Source: Flavihumibacter solisilvae (lineage in GTDB: Bacteria; Bacteroidota; Bacteroidia; Chitinophagales; Chitinophagaceae). Taken from it: a stretch of DNA of 64,000 bases. Both the position numbers and the translations under genes were made by a program. The DNA is taken from positions 156,022 to 220,021 of the forward strand of contig NZ_JSVC01000011.1 in the NCBI RefSeq assembly GCF_000814475.1, read 5' to 3'. Positions 9,028 to 18,133 of this stretch are shown piece by piece. The notes beneath the pieces are model-generated. The model made no database searches. It was given only the letters and a program-made list of their open reading frames with translations, and had not been told where the DNA came from. Numbering within the stretch: position 1 is the first letter of the stretch; every line of letters starts with the position of its first letter.

Positions 9028-10410
9028 TTAAAATTTAAACTGCACCGTTGCACCGGTAAACAGGATGTCCTTACCAGAGCCGACCTCCTTCAGGTAGCTG
9101 CCTGCATTAAACCAGGTGAACTCGCCCTGCAGGTATAAAAAATCATTTGCCTGGTAGCCCAGGTTGGTAGCCAGCTGGTTACCAATTTTAGCTTTGCCGG
9201 AGTTTCCGTCAGGATAGATCAGCGCTACGTTCACGGCATACAATCCATCATTCTTGCTATAACGCCAGAACATGTCATAGTCAATGCCAAGGTTAACTTT
9301 GTCAGTAAGTTTCAACGATACGGACGGATGCATATCAAGCATGTTCGCAGGGCCGATCAGGGCGGCCAGGCCGAAATAAGCACCCCGGGGAAACAAGGGG
9401 TTAAAGGTCTGTAGTTTATTATCGTCTTTATGTTTGTCGCCACTGATCAGTTCGGCCTTAAACCCGATCTCAGGCTTGAACCTGGCTTCACTGAATTCAT
9501 AGGAAGTATTGATGGAAGCAGTCCACGCGGAAATGGTTTTCCCTGCAAATTTTCCAAACTGGAATAATCCCTCCATATCATACTTCCAATCGCCATTGCT
9601 TTTCCACAGCCTTGTACCAACGGAATGCCTGGTCTCAGTGCCGCTGCCATCGTTAAATGTTGCGTTTCTTTTCCACAGACCTAAATAGTAAAGATCAATA
9701 TTATGAACGAGGGCCATTTTGTTGCGTACCAGGTAAGCTCCCCAGAATTTGACATTCTTGTTAAAGCCATCATCGAATATGCCGGGCTCCGCCTTCACGA
9801 AGTGACTATAAAAAGCGTCTACCCGGTAATCGCCCGATGTGAGAATAGTACGCACCGCATCGAATGACTGGCGGTTATTTGGTCCTTCCCTGACTGAGAC
9901 CAACCGTTGTGAACCATACATCAGTTCCTGGCGTCCCAGCCGGAAAGTGAGATTTGTTTTCCCAGAAACAACAGGACTGACATCAACAAATGCCTGGTGC
10001 AATTCAAGCGGGTTTTCATCCACCGGGCTGGGATCGATCCTGCTGTTGGCCAGGCTGCTTTGCAATTGCACAAAGGTCCTGAAATGTTTCCCTACATGCA
10101 GATCCGCGTGACCCAGCCACCTGGTGAGAATGTACCCGTCATCATCCTTGGGCGCATCTCCCCAGGCTTCGTTTTTGGAATAGAAATACTGGAACCTCAC
10201 ATCTCCGCCATAGCCCAGGTATGTATTTCCGTTAGCCGACAGTGGCAGGTATTTCATCCTCTTGTAAAAATCAGTCATCGAATCCTTTTTCAGCCAGGAA
10301 TAGTCCTCATCATACCGCAAAGGTTTGAATGCCGGCAGGTGCTGTGCCCGGGCATTTGCAGAGATTATACTTACTACAAGCGACAGAATAAAGATCCGAT
10401 GTCGTATCAT
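9028..10410 (-). CDS. Alginate export family outer-membrane porin, second copy
   Basis: The 460-residue protein has a clear signal peptide (MIRHRIFILSLVVSIISANARAQ, cut after ARAQ) and a predicted outer-membrane beta barrel ending in GATVQFKF. It resembles the 5624-7048 protein along its length (GRQELMYGSQRLV, RQSFDAVR, GLAALIGPANMLDMHPSVSLK). It begins 8 bases after the stop of the secreted amidohydrolase. It may therefore admit or export the substrate of that enzyme; this is inference from position. Confidence 0.87.
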   Translation of the reverse strand: MIRHRIFILSLVVSIISANARAQHLPAFKPLRYDEDYSWLKKDSMTDFYKRMKYLPLSANGNTYLGYGGDVRFQYFYSKNEAWGDAPKDDDGYILTRWLGHADLHVGKHFRTFVQLQSSLANSRIDPSPVDENPLELHQAFVDVSPVVSGKTNLTFRLGRQELMYGSQRLVSVREGPNNRQSFDAVRTILTSGDYRVDAFYSHFVKAEPGIFDDGFNKNVKFWGAYLVRNKMALVHNIDLYYLGLWKRNATFNDGSGTETRHSVGTRLWKSNGDWKYDMEGLFQFGKFAGKTISAWTASINTSYEFSEARFKPEIGFKAELISGDKHKDDNKLQTFNPLFPRGAYFGLAALIGPANMLDMHPSVSLKLTDKVNLGIDYDMFWRYSKNDGLYAVNVALIYPDGNSGKAKIGNQLATNLGYQANDFLYLQGEFTWFNAGSYLKEVGSGKDILFTGATVQFKF

Positions 10411-10418
10411 CTTTTAAA

Positions 10419-12191
10419 TTAATGCTGGTATTCGCCAAACTGTTTCACGGGGCTCCATTCCGGTACAACAGGTAAGGCCGCTGGTGCATAGGCTTTATAC
10501 GTTTCGTCACCATAAACGACTTTTCCATCTACGATCGTCAGTTTGGATACAATTGATTTGATCACTTCTTCCTGAACCGTTAAGTAATCCTTGTCAAGGA
10601 TCACCAGGTCGGCATAGTACCCGTTTATGATCTTACCCTTTGATTTTTCCTTAATAAGGTCATAACCACCTGAGGTCAGCAACTGCAGGGCCAGTTTCCG
10701 GTCCAGTGTATTTTCCCTGGCCATCACCTGGGTTCCGCCTACTGTTTTACCCGTTGTGATCCAATACAAAGCTATCCATGGATTGTAGCTTGCCACGCGC
10801 GTTCCATCAGTACCCAGCCCCACAGGCAGTCCCAACTCCAGCATCTTCTTTACCGGAGGTGTTGCCAATGCAGCCTGCTTTCCATACCTCTGGATAAAGA
10901 GTTCACCCTGGTATGCCATCCGGTGCTGGATGGCGATTCCGCCGCCCAGCGCCTTAATGCGCTGCAGGTTGGTTTCGCTCACGGTTTCGGCATGATCAAA
11001 GAACCAAACCAACCCGTTAAATGGTGTTTCCTTGTTAATCGCTTCCAGTACATCGAGATCCCTGGAGATACTTTCGTTATACGTTGCGTGGATGCGGAAA
11101 GGCCAGCGTTTTTTAACCAGAAGGCTAACAACTGCTTTCAGGTTGTTTTCCATTGAAACCGGGAGCTCCGGTCTCGGGAACAGGAAATTCTCAAAGTCTG
11201 CAGCATCTGCCACCAGGTTCTCGCCACCACCGGAAACATGGTAATCAATTTCATTTTTGCCATTGCTGGTGTGCCTGTCAATTTCCACCATGCCGGTCCA
11301 CCGCGTATAGTCATTCAATTCGGATCCCTTCTTTTGTGCAAACAAAAAATAAGGCAACCTCACGGTGATCTTCCCGGCCTTATTCAAAGAATCAGTAATG
11401 GCATAGTCATCCGGGAAATTCTGGAAGCCACCACCGGCATCCATAACCGCAGTTACACCCAGGCGATTGAGTTCTGTCATGTACTGGATGGTCGAATTGA
11501 TCTTTTCATTATTGCTGAGTTCAGGAAGTTTTGCCAGGGTAGAGTATAGTATGAACGCGTTGGGCTCTGCGACCAGCAGCCCGGTCGGGTTGCCCTCGCT
11601 GTCTTTCTGGATGAGTCCACCCGCGGGATTTGGGGTTTCTCCATTGATCTTGAGTTTCTCCAGCCCTGCCTTATTCAGCCAGGCCTTCCCGTAGAGATAG
11701 AGGATAAAAGTGGGAACCTTACCAGTTGCTTCATTGATCTCTTCGATAGTGGGCAGTCGCTTTTCTTCAAACTGGAACTCGTTCCAGCCACCCACAACCC
11801 TGATCCACTGTCCTTCCGGGGTATTCCGGGCCTGCTCTTTCAGCATTTCCAGTGCCCGCTTCAGCGTGGTGACGCCGTCCCAGCGAAGTTCTGTATTATA
11901 AAATCTTCCGCCGCGGATCACGTGCAGGTGACTGTCGAACAAGCCAGGAATAACCCGCCTGCCCCCGGCATCAATGATCTTTGTCTGCCTGCCTTTCAAC
12001 TGAAGAACCTGTGCATTGGACCCGGTGCGTACAATCCTGTTACCCGCAATCGCCACTGCCTGCACCTCCTCATTGTCATCAGCCAGGGTTGTTATCTTCC
12101 CGTTTGTAATGATGAGATCTGCCTTCTGGGCGAAAACATCCAGGCGCCAAAAGGAAAGAACAATGAGAAATAAGTATATGAAATGTTTCAT
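10419..12191 (-). CDS. Secreted metal-dependent amidohydrolase, YtcJ-like
   Basis: The 590-residue protein has a signal peptide of about 21 residues (LSFWRLDVFAQ end). The amidohydrolase_3 pattern is complete: VIPGLFDSHLHVIRGG gives the HxH metal pair near residue 85, FRIHATYN and WFFDHAETV give the next histidines, and GLGTDGTRVASYNPW gives the late aspartate. The C-terminal composite beta domain follows (ADLVILDKDYLTVQEEVI). Family members hydrolyse amides, formamides or cyclic ureides; the substrate is unknown. Upstream lies a hairpin (12207-12230) that may partly separate it from the isochorismatase-like gene. Confidence 0.9.
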   Translation of the reverse strand: MKHFIYLFLIVLSFWRLDVFAQKADLIITNGKITTLADDNEEVQAVAIAGNRIVRTGSNAQVLQLKGRQTKIIDAGGRRVIPGLFDSHLHVIRGGRFYNTELRWDGVTTLKRALEMLKEQARNTPEGQWIRVVGGWNEFQFEEKRLPTIEEINEATGKVPTFILYLYGKAWLNKAGLEKLKINGETPNPAGGLIQKDSEGNPTGLLVAEPNAFILYSTLAKLPELSNNEKINSTIQYMTELNRLGVTAVMDAGGGFQNFPDDYAITDSLNKAGKITVRLPYFLFAQKKGSELNDYTRWTGMVEIDRHTSNGKNEIDYHVSGGGENLVADAADFENFLFPRPELPVSMENNLKAVVSLLVKKRWPFRIHATYNESISRDLDVLEAINKETPFNGLVWFFDHAETVSETNLQRIKALGGGIAIQHRMAYQGELFIQRYGKQAALATPPVKKMLELGLPVGLGTDGTRVASYNPWIALYWITTGKTVGGTQVMARENTLDRKLALQLLTSGGYDLIKEKSKGKIINGYYADLVILDKDYLTVQEEVIKSIVSKLTIVDGKVVYGDETYKAYAPAALPVVPEWSPVKQFGEYQH

Positions 12192-12206
12192 GACGAAGAA
12201 TTTAAA

Positions 12207-12230
12207 AGGGGCAGATGCATACCTGCCCCT
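12207..12230 (-). terminator. Hairpin between the hydrolase and amidohydrolase genes
   Basis: The perfect 8-bp arms aggggcag and ctgcccct flank an 8-base loop. Read on the minus strand the stem is followed by ttttaaattctt. It is a weak intrinsic terminator or attenuator that could lower expression of the downstream genes relative to the hydrolase. Confidence 0.5.
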
Positions 12231-12252
12231 ATAGACATTATTTCAGGATCTT

Positions 12253-12948
12253 TTAGTGATTCAGCATTTCGTGTGCATACTGGATTCCTACGCCGTATGC
12301 GCCACCATATTTCTTCACCAGGTCGGTAACGGGTTTATATGTTTCGCTTCTTGCCCAGTCCCTTTGCAGTTCAAGCAGGTATTGGATGGAAGTCATGGTT
12401 TTAACTCCTGCCTGTGTCATCCGGTTGATTGCCATGTCATGCGCTTCCTTGCTTACATCGCCGCTGGCATCAGTTATCACATATACATCATAACCGTCTG
12501 CTTTAGCTGATAATGCAGGTCCTACGATACATACACTTGTCCAGAGACCTGCAAGTACGATCTTCTTTTTATTCTTAGAGGTAATGGCTTTGTGCGCATT
12601 TACATCTTCCCAGGTGTTCATGGTTGTACGATCGATATAACTGCCGGCAGGATAGAATTCAGAAACTTCCTTGAGTACGGGACCACTGAAACTCTTTTCA
12701 GCAACTGTAGTTACCACAGTAGCCACATTGAAAATTTTGGAGGCACCGGCAACGATAGCCGTATTGTTCCTGAGTTCGTCGGTAGAGATATTCTTAACGG
12801 CAAATACCATCTGGCTTTCATGGTCAATAAGCACCAGGGCATGGTTGGTTGGGTTTAGCAGTTCCGGCGAAGGTTTTTGGGCTGTAGCTGTAAGAGCAGT
12901 AGCCATAACTGAAAGAATAACGCCAATTGTTCTGATCATCTTTTTCAT
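12253..12948 (-). CDS. Isochorismatase-family hydrolase with signal peptide
   Basis: The 231-residue protein starts with MKKMIRTIGVILSVMATALT and a cut near ATAQ, so it is exported to the periplasm. The fold signature is clear: LVLIDHESQMVF with the catalytic aspartate, IDRTTMNTWEDVNAHKAI, and GLWTSVCIVGPALS with the nucleophilic cysteine. It ends with a family-typical C-terminal extension (YGGAYGVGIQYAHEML). Export is unusual for this fold, whose members are mostly cytoplasmic. It is the first gene of the hydrolase-amidohydrolase-porin-DUF1275-YceI unit and lies 108 bases below the AraC regulator gene. Confidence 0.88.
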   Translation of the reverse strand: MKKMIRTIGVILSVMATALTATAQKPSPELLNPTNHALVLIDHESQMVFAVKNISTDELRNNTAIVAGASKIFNVATVVTTVAEKSFSGPVLKEVSEFYPAGSYIDRTTMNTWEDVNAHKAITSKNKKKIVLAGLWTSVCIVGPALSAKADGYDVYVITDASGDVSKEAHDMAINRMTQAGVKTMTSIQYLLELQRDWARSETYKPVTDLVKKYGGAYGVGIQYAHEMLNH

Positions 12949-13022
12949 AACTGAAAATTTAGCTTGTTGTTTTATGATTTTGATGACACAAAGCTATTAC
13001 GACGTTATGCCCTGCACAATTG

Positions 13023-13043
13023 ACAAACACAGGATCGTGTTGT
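13023..13043. promoter_or_regulatory. Imperfect inverted repeat, possible AraC operator
   Basis: The arms acaaacac and gtgttgt surround aggatc, with one unpaired base. The site lies 75-95 bases upstream of the exported hydrolase gene and just after the AraC gene, a natural place for an activator site. No clear -7/-33 pair was found with it. Confidence 0.3.
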
Positions 13044-13055
13044 ACAAATCATCGA

Positions 13056-13919
13056 TCACAGGCTTTTCCTGAAGTCGGTAAAGCTCTGCCCCGAGGCATT
13101 TTTGAAAAACTTGCTGAAATGGGCAATATCATCAAAACCCAATTGATAAGCCACTTCTTTCATGGAGAGGTTGGAATAGGCCACCTGGCGTTTTGCTTCG
13201 AGGATGATGCGTTGCTGGATATGGTGACTGGCAGTATACCCGGTGATCTTCTTAACCACTTCGTTCAGGTAATTGGGCGTTACAGCCAGGTCGCCGGCAT
13301 AATCCGTTACCATGCGTTTGCTGATATAATGCTTTTCCACTGATGAAAGGAATCGTTTAACCAGGGTTATATTCTTTGACTGGGATTCCTCTTCGTTTGC
13401 CAGTTCGAACTGGCGGGTAAGGAAAATGAGGAAGATCTTCATGTAACCCCGGAGGATCTGCGATCGCAGGAGGAAATAGTTGGAATACTCCTTTATCATT
13501 TTTGCGGCGATGTCGTCCATTTCTGTTGCGGACTCCGGGTCAATTTTAATAACGGGCGACTGGCAGTAAGTACTGAACAGCCCGGCATTGAAGAAGAGTT
13601 CAAAATTCTCATCCATCAAAGCCATAAACTCCGGCCGGAAAGAAATCACATACCCATCAACCGGGCCACTGCTTTTGAGCTGGTGCACCTGGCCGGGACT
13701 GATACAATAAACAGTACCGGGCTGCAGGTCGTATTTGTCGAGGTCGATCAGGTGAACACCGGAGCCAGACTTCAACCAGATGATCACAAAGTAATCGTGC
13801 CGGTGAGGCGCAGAATTCTGCTCCCAGCGGTTCTGGTCAATCCATTGCATAGTATGGATCTCAAAAGGCATCCCGGGTGAATCGCGGCTGAGGGAAAGTA
13901 TGGGAGTTGTGGCTGACAT
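13056..13919 (-). CDS. AraC family transcriptional regulator
   Basis: From the ATG at 13919 the protein has 287 residues; an upstream TTG at 13934 would add five. An N-terminal cupin (HRHDYFVIIWLKSGSGVHLI, YCISPGQVHQL) gives ligand sensing. The C-terminal double helix-turn-helix (about 190-285) has AGDLAVTPNYLNEVVKKITG and MKEVAYQLGFDDIAHFSKFFK. It follows the winged-helix gene after a short gap and precedes the hydrolase-amidohydrolase-porin unit, which it most likely controls. Confidence 0.9.
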   Translation of the reverse strand: MSATTPILSLSRDSPGMPFEIHTMQWIDQNRWEQNSAPHRHDYFVIIWLKSGSGVHLIDLDKYDLQPGTVYCISPGQVHQLKSSGPVDGYVISFRPEFMALMDENFELFFNAGLFSTYCQSPVIKIDPESATEMDDIAAKMIKEYSNYFLLRSQILRGYMKIFLIFLTRQFELANEEESQSKNITLVKRFLSSVEKHYISKRMVTDYAGDLAVTPNYLNEVVKKITGYTASHHIQQRIILEAKRQVAYSNLSMKEVAYQLGFDDIAHFSKFFKNASGQSFTDFRKSL

Positions 13920-13955
13920 TGGTCCTGCATGCAATATTGGAGTCGAAAGATCTTC

Positions 13956-14846
13956 TTAAGCGCTGATTTCAAGCTTATATCCCTTGCCGCGTATAACAAC
14001 AAGTTTGATATTCGGATCAAATTCCAGTTTTTTTCTAAGTTTTGATATGAACATATCGAGACTGCGGCCTACTATAACACCTTCATCTTCCCAGATCTCT
14101 TTTTGTAGCCGGCTTCGCTCTATAGCCTCGTTAGGAGACAACGCAAAAATACGTAGTACACGGGTTTCAGTCCTGGTCAGGTCTATGGTCGTTCCATTTA
14201 TCATGAGCTTACGGGTCTCCGCGTCGAACGACATCGACCCTAAAGTGAATATTCCAGTATGCTGACTGCCAGGTAAGTCCTTCCGCGACTTGACAGGTCT
14301 TAAAAAAATAAATCCCACAAATGCTAAAACTGCCAGGCTGCCCAGGAGATATCCATTCTTTGCTGTAATTATTCCTGTCGGTTTGAATTTAATATTAATC
14401 ATGTAACACGCTATGGGTTGCCTTCTTCCTTTACAGGTTACAATATCATCTTTCTTATTTTTTGAGATAGCATATCCATAAACTACACTGGCATTGGCAC
14501 AGTTCAGTACGTTAACAACATAATCACTTGCGAGCGGGTCTTTGGCTAACAAACGCTGAGTAGTATTCACCAGGGATTCGGGCTGAAAAGTAAACTCATT
14601 CTCAAAACTGATCTGGTATTCATTTTTGGCGATCTTTTTTACCGGTAGTACCCGTGATACACTGTCGCCCGACTGAAGGAGTATTTCATGCCCGATCCGG
14701 CGGAGCAAAATTTCCCTCCTGGCAAAGTCAAAGTCATCATTGCCGGTAATACTAAAAGCCACGCAAATTATCGAGATAAGCAATAGTATAAATAATCCGC
14801 CCATATGCTTACGTTTCAGGCGCAGGAAATTTCTTTTAACAAGCAT
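13956..14846 (-). CDS. Membrane-anchored winged-helix (OmpR/PhoB-type) regulator
   Basis: The 296-residue protein starts with a membrane segment (about 16-32), followed by an extracytoplasmic region (about 35-155). A second membrane segment (YLLGSLAVLAFVGFIFLRP) leads to a C-terminal OmpR-type winged helix (about 195-295; LTRTETRVLRIFALSP, RSLDMFISKLRKKLE). The order is the reverse of ToxR, where the DNA-binding domain is N-terminal. There is no receiver domain. A one-component sensor that reads a periplasmic signal is the natural reading. It is divergent from a small secreted protein gene and upstream of the AraC gene. Confidence 0.82.
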   Translation of the reverse strand: MLVKRNFLRLKRKHMGGLFILLLISIICVAFSITGNDDFDFARREILLRRIGHEILLQSGDSVSRVLPVKKIAKNEYQISFENEFTFQPESLVNTTQRLLAKDPLASDYVVNVLNCANASVVYGYAISKNKKDDIVTCKGRRQPIACYMINIKFKPTGIITAKNGYLLGSLAVLAFVGFIFLRPVKSRKDLPGSQHTGIFTLGSMSFDAETRKLMINGTTIDLTRTETRVLRIFALSPNEAIERSRLQKEIWEDEGVIVGRSLDMFISKLRKKLEFDPNIKLVVIRGKGYKLEISA

Positions 14847-14953
14847 AATGTCAAGATATATTTACAAAGTTTACACTATTATTTACGATCCAGGTCCCCC
14901 AGGCTGAAATGAATCAAAGTATTTTTGTTGCACCTGTTAAACCTACAAAAAAT

Positions 14954-15496
14954 ATGAAAAAAGTTATTTATGCGCTGATCTTATCGCTGGTTGTGGTAAG
15001 CGGACTAGTATTTGCCAATCGCGAAATCAAAAATGAAACTCCTGAAAAATCAACCCCAAAGCCACCCGCTGCTGCTGAAATGAAAACCGAAAGGGAAAAA
15101 TGGGAGGCTACTCCAGGTGGTATAGCGTACACAAAATGGAAAGCGTCTCCCGAAGGTCAAAAAGTGCTTTCCGCGTCTGCTAAAATAGTTAAGCATACAA
15201 GAGATTCTACCAATATGGAGGCAATTGTAACCTCTCTTTCTCTTCCGCCAGGCTCACGATTAGGTTTCGGCGTGATGGTCAGGATTAATGGTGAAGATTA
15301 CATTCTTAGTTTTGGGCTGGAAGAGTCTAATGAATTTCAGCAATTGCATAGCCTGAAAGTTAACGACAAGATAATTATAAGAAGCCGTAGTGTATCGCAC
15401 GCGCCCAAGTATGCCTATCCAATAGTATCGGGCGACTATGTAGAACGAGATAGTAAAATAATCTATAAACGTGCCCCTCGCAAAGGCGGTTGCTGA
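14954..15496 (+). CDS. Secreted protein of unknown function
   Basis: The start at 14954 is preferred because it puts a clean signal peptide at the N terminus (MKKVIYALILSLVVVSGLVFA). An ATG at 14909 in the same frame would add 15 polar residues before it. The mature part of about 157 residues begins with a proline- and lysine-rich linker, then a WxxxPxGxxYTKWKASPEGQ segment and a small beta-rich domain that ends in GGC. No family was recognised. The gene is divergent from the membrane-anchored winged-helix regulator, which suggests a regulator-target or sensor-ligand pair. Its last 34 bases overlap the end of the converging FAH-family gene. Confidence 0.65.
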   Translation: MKKVIYALILSLVVVSGLVFANREIKNETPEKSTPKPPAAAEMKTEREKWEATPGGIAYTKWKASPEGQKVLSASAKIVKHTRDSTNMEAIVTSLSLPPGSRLGFGVMVRINGEDYILSFGLEESNEFQQLHSLKVNDKIIIRSRSVSHAPKYAYPIVSGDYVERDSKIIYKRAPRKGGC

Positions 15497-16353
15497 GTAG
15501 AGTTGTCTTTCCGGGTTGATATGGTGTTCGCCAACATGCCGATACCGCCGATTGAAATTTCCACCCGATCCTTTTCCATCAGTGTAAAGTCATTGGGTGG
15601 AACCAGGCAGGTTCCTGTCATCAGGAAGCAACCATCAGGAAAAACGCATTCCCGGAACAGATAGCCTGCAAGTTCATCAAAGCTGCGTTTCATGCGGTTT
15701 AGTGTAGTGCTATCGTCGTACAGGCAGGTCCCGTTTCTCAGGATGCGCATAGCTATTGTTGTTGTTAAGGGCAATGGCTCAGCCGGAACATACAGGCATG
15801 GCCCGATAGCGGCAGACTTTTCGTACACTTTCGCCTGCGGCAGGTACAAGGCATTTTCACCCTCAATACTGCGTGAGCTCATGTCATTCCCGATGCTGTA
15901 TGCCTGGACGCTCCCCGCAGAGTTGATAAACAGCGTACATTCCGGCTCAGGTACATTCCAAGCAGAATCACGCCGGATGTTCAACTCCTGTTCATGACCC
16001 TGAACCCGGTGTGGCATCGATTTAAAAAAGAGTTCCGGCCTGTCAGCCTGGTAAACCTTATCGTAAAGATCTGCCCCACCCGATTCAGCCGATTCTTCTT
16101 TCCTTGCGTCGCGGCTGCGCAAATAGGTAACTCCTGCCGCCCACACCTCCTGGCGCCCGACGGGTGGGAGAATATTTTCTGTGCAATATTTTAACGCGTC
16201 TTTTTCCGATATAGCACCTGCATTTTCTAAAAGGGCAACAAGATGATCGTGGAGATTGTTGCGATTGATCAATTTATCCCAATCCTGGTTGACCAGGTAA
16301 AACTGTTCCTGATCTTGCAGAATAATTCCTTTAGTGGTTTTAAATAGCTTCAT
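15463..16353 (-). CDS. Fumarylacetoacetate hydrolase family protein
   Basis: The 296-residue protein carries VTYLRSRDARKEES at about 90-103 and a later VPEPECTLFINSAGSVQAYSIG-type segment with the metal-binding glutamates. SMSSR-like GNDMSSRSIEGENALYLPQAK follows, and the C-terminal part has FLMTGTCLVPPNDFTLMEKD. This pattern fits the FAH C-terminal fold, close to 2-keto-3-deoxy-sugar-acid dehydratase or hydratase-like members. The likely role is cleavage or dehydration of a 2-oxo acid with Mg2+. The substrate is not settled and no sugar-acid genes are next to it. It overlaps the converging gene by 34 bases. Confidence 0.83.
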   Translation of the reverse strand: MKLFKTTKGIILQDQEQFYLVNQDWDKLINRNNLHDHLVALLENAGAISEKDALKYCTENILPPVGRQEVWAAGVTYLRSRDARKEESAESGGADLYDKVYQADRPELFFKSMPHRVQGHEQELNIRRDSAWNVPEPECTLFINSAGSVQAYSIGNDMSSRSIEGENALYLPQAKVYEKSAAIGPCLYVPAEPLPLTTTIAMRILRNGTCLYDDSTTLNRMKRSFDELAGYLFRECVFPDGCFLMTGTCLVPPNDFTLMEKDRVEISIGGIGMLANTISTRKDNSTQQPPLRGARL

Positions 16354-16462
16354 GACCAGTTATTTATATTTTGAAAGCGCGGAGAAATGCGGCAGCTTGT
16401 ACAAATAAAAGGCAAAACTTACATAATGACGGGAATCGTCTTCAGTATCGGCGAAGGTCCAG

Positions 16463-18121
16463 TTAGAAAAGGTATGCGGTCGACAACCCGGCAAAAACAT
16501 TATTTACGTTCTTGCGACCGTCGAGCAATGATGCCGGGTTCTGTTCGTAACGCCACTGGTAGTTAAGTGAGCGCACAAAAGACAGGTTGGCACCGAAGAG
16601 GAATTGCCTGTAGGTAAATGTTTTGGTTGCGGTGAGTGAGAGATCGACCCAATGACTGTCGTAGTTCTGCATGGAAGTGAATGCCCGGTAATAGAAGTCA
16701 TTGTTGCGCGCAATGCGCTCAAAGGTGAAACCCAGTTTGCGGATGCCCCTGTTCCAGGCAATGCCAAGAGTCTGGCTATTGCTGCCGGGACCGATACCGG
16801 CGCCCATTACCTGGCCACGGTTGGTGTATCCATGACGGGTCTGGTAATGTGCATACCAGGGTTGAACGGCCCGGAGCTGGGAAGTGCCGGGCGATTGCAG
16901 GTTGGCCATTTCAAACATCAGTTCCACGTCTCGATCCTTACCGTTTTTAAACAGTTTGCGGAAACCAATAAGATAAGCCCGGCTGTGTTCCGGCTCCAGT
17001 GCAAGATCTGTTGCATTCTGCGAATGGTCATTGCGGCCATATTCAGCATAGATCTCGGCCTGTTCTTTTTTCAGCACCCAGCGGAAGAAAAAGGACAGCA
17101 GCTGGTCGCGCCCCAGTCCCACATCATCTTTAGTGCTTCCTTTAAAAAAGGAGGTAAAGACGGGCAGGTAGCCGTACATGCTGCGGGGCAGGTCTTCGTT
17201 GTATTGGTAGAAGGAACGGGAAAATCCGAGGAAGAGGCCGTTCAACCATTTAGGCTGCCAGGTGATCACAAATGCATTTATGTAGCGGTCGCTTTCCGGT
17301 TTCGGGATGTAGAGAGGCTGGCCTTCGAAAGTGCGGCCAGTATCGGGAGGTAGAATCCCGGAATTTTTCAGGATCCCGCCAATCACCTGCCATTCTATAT
17401 GTCCTACCGGCGTTTTAACCGGCGCTGTCGAATTGAAGGTGATATGACCGAAGCCCGGGGCATTGTTCGACATCACCAGGCTGTTGCGCACCCCGGGCCC
17501 CCACCACAGGTTTTCGGTTGAGTATCCCAGTGAAAGTTTTTTATAATGGAGCCTGACGCTCGATTGGCCCGGGAACAGTTTTGTATACACTCCACTGCCA
17601 TAACGTTCGGGGTTATCGATATCGTTCAATACTGAATAGTAGTGTTTCCACATACTGTCGGTATGGGTAACCGGAAATGTTTCGAAAGGCTTGTTTTCTG
17701 CGAACACGAATTCAGGCTGCAATTGCACAGAAAGCCAACCGACTGAAGCATAGACACCAGCAGACAACCGTGACTGGTAACCTTTTGCCGGGATCATCGA
17801 CCCATCGTTCCAGCCGTAGGGGTGGTGAGTATTGTATTGCTGGTCGAGATTGATGGGAAGCGGCCTGAATGAGAAACGATTGCTCTTTACAGATGTACCC
17901 TTATGCGAAAATGGTTCATTAAAGGTATCCCATTGAGTTTCTTCATTAGCGTGCAAGGGGCGGATCATCAATGATGAATTGCTGTCGCGTTGCCCCTGGA
18001 GTTGCTTAATACGGTAATAGTTTTCAAGTACTGAAGATGTTACCGGCAGCGTCTGTGCCATGGTAAAAACCGGCACCGTGGCCAGCATTGCAATTACTAA
18101 TACGCGAAACCAAAGACTCAT
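16463..18121 (-). CDS. Capsule assembly Wzi-family outer-membrane protein
   Basis: The 552-residue protein has a signal peptide (LVIAMLATVPVFTMAQ) and many amphipathic strands ending in AGLSTAYLF. It fits the Wzi family of outer-membrane barrels that anchor or help assemble surface polysaccharide. Segments such as YYRIKQLQGQRD near residue 36 and KKLSLGYSTENLWWGPGVRN are typical of Bacteroidetes members. It is the last gene of the first polysaccharide operon, 12 bases after the WecB/TagA/CpsF-type gene. Confidence 0.85.
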   Translation of the reverse strand: MSLWFRVLVIAMLATVPVFTMAQTLPVTSSVLENYYRIKQLQGQRDSNSSLMIRPLHANEETQWDTFNEPFSHKGTSVKSNRFSFRPLPINLDQQYNTHHPYGWNDGSMIPAKGYQSRLSAGVYASVGWLSVQLQPEFVFAENKPFETFPVTHTDSMWKHYYSVLNDIDNPERYGSGVYTKLFPGQSSVRLHYKKLSLGYSTENLWWGPGVRNSLVMSNNAPGFGHITFNSTAPVKTPVGHIEWQVIGGILKNSGILPPDTGRTFEGQPLYIPKPESDRYINAFVITWQPKWLNGLFLGFSRSFYQYNEDLPRSMYGYLPVFTSFFKGSTKDDVGLGRDQLLSFFFRWVLKKEQAEIYAEYGRNDHSQNATDLALEPEHSRAYLIGFRKLFKNGKDRDVELMFEMANLQSPGTSQLRAVQPWYAHYQTRHGYTNRGQVMGAGIGPGSNSQTLGIAWNRGIRKLGFTFERIARNNDFYYRAFTSMQNYDSHWVDLSLTATKTFTYRQFLFGANLSFVRSLNYQWRYEQNPASLLDGRKNVNNVFAGLSTAYLF

Positions 18122-18133
18122 GACCAGCTAGAT

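Noticed and set aside
16652..17353. Long plus-strand frame inside the wzi-like gene (also 5924-6469 inside the first porin and 8342-9004 inside the DUF1275 gene)
   Set aside because: These are antisense frames over well-supported genes, with no motifs of their own.
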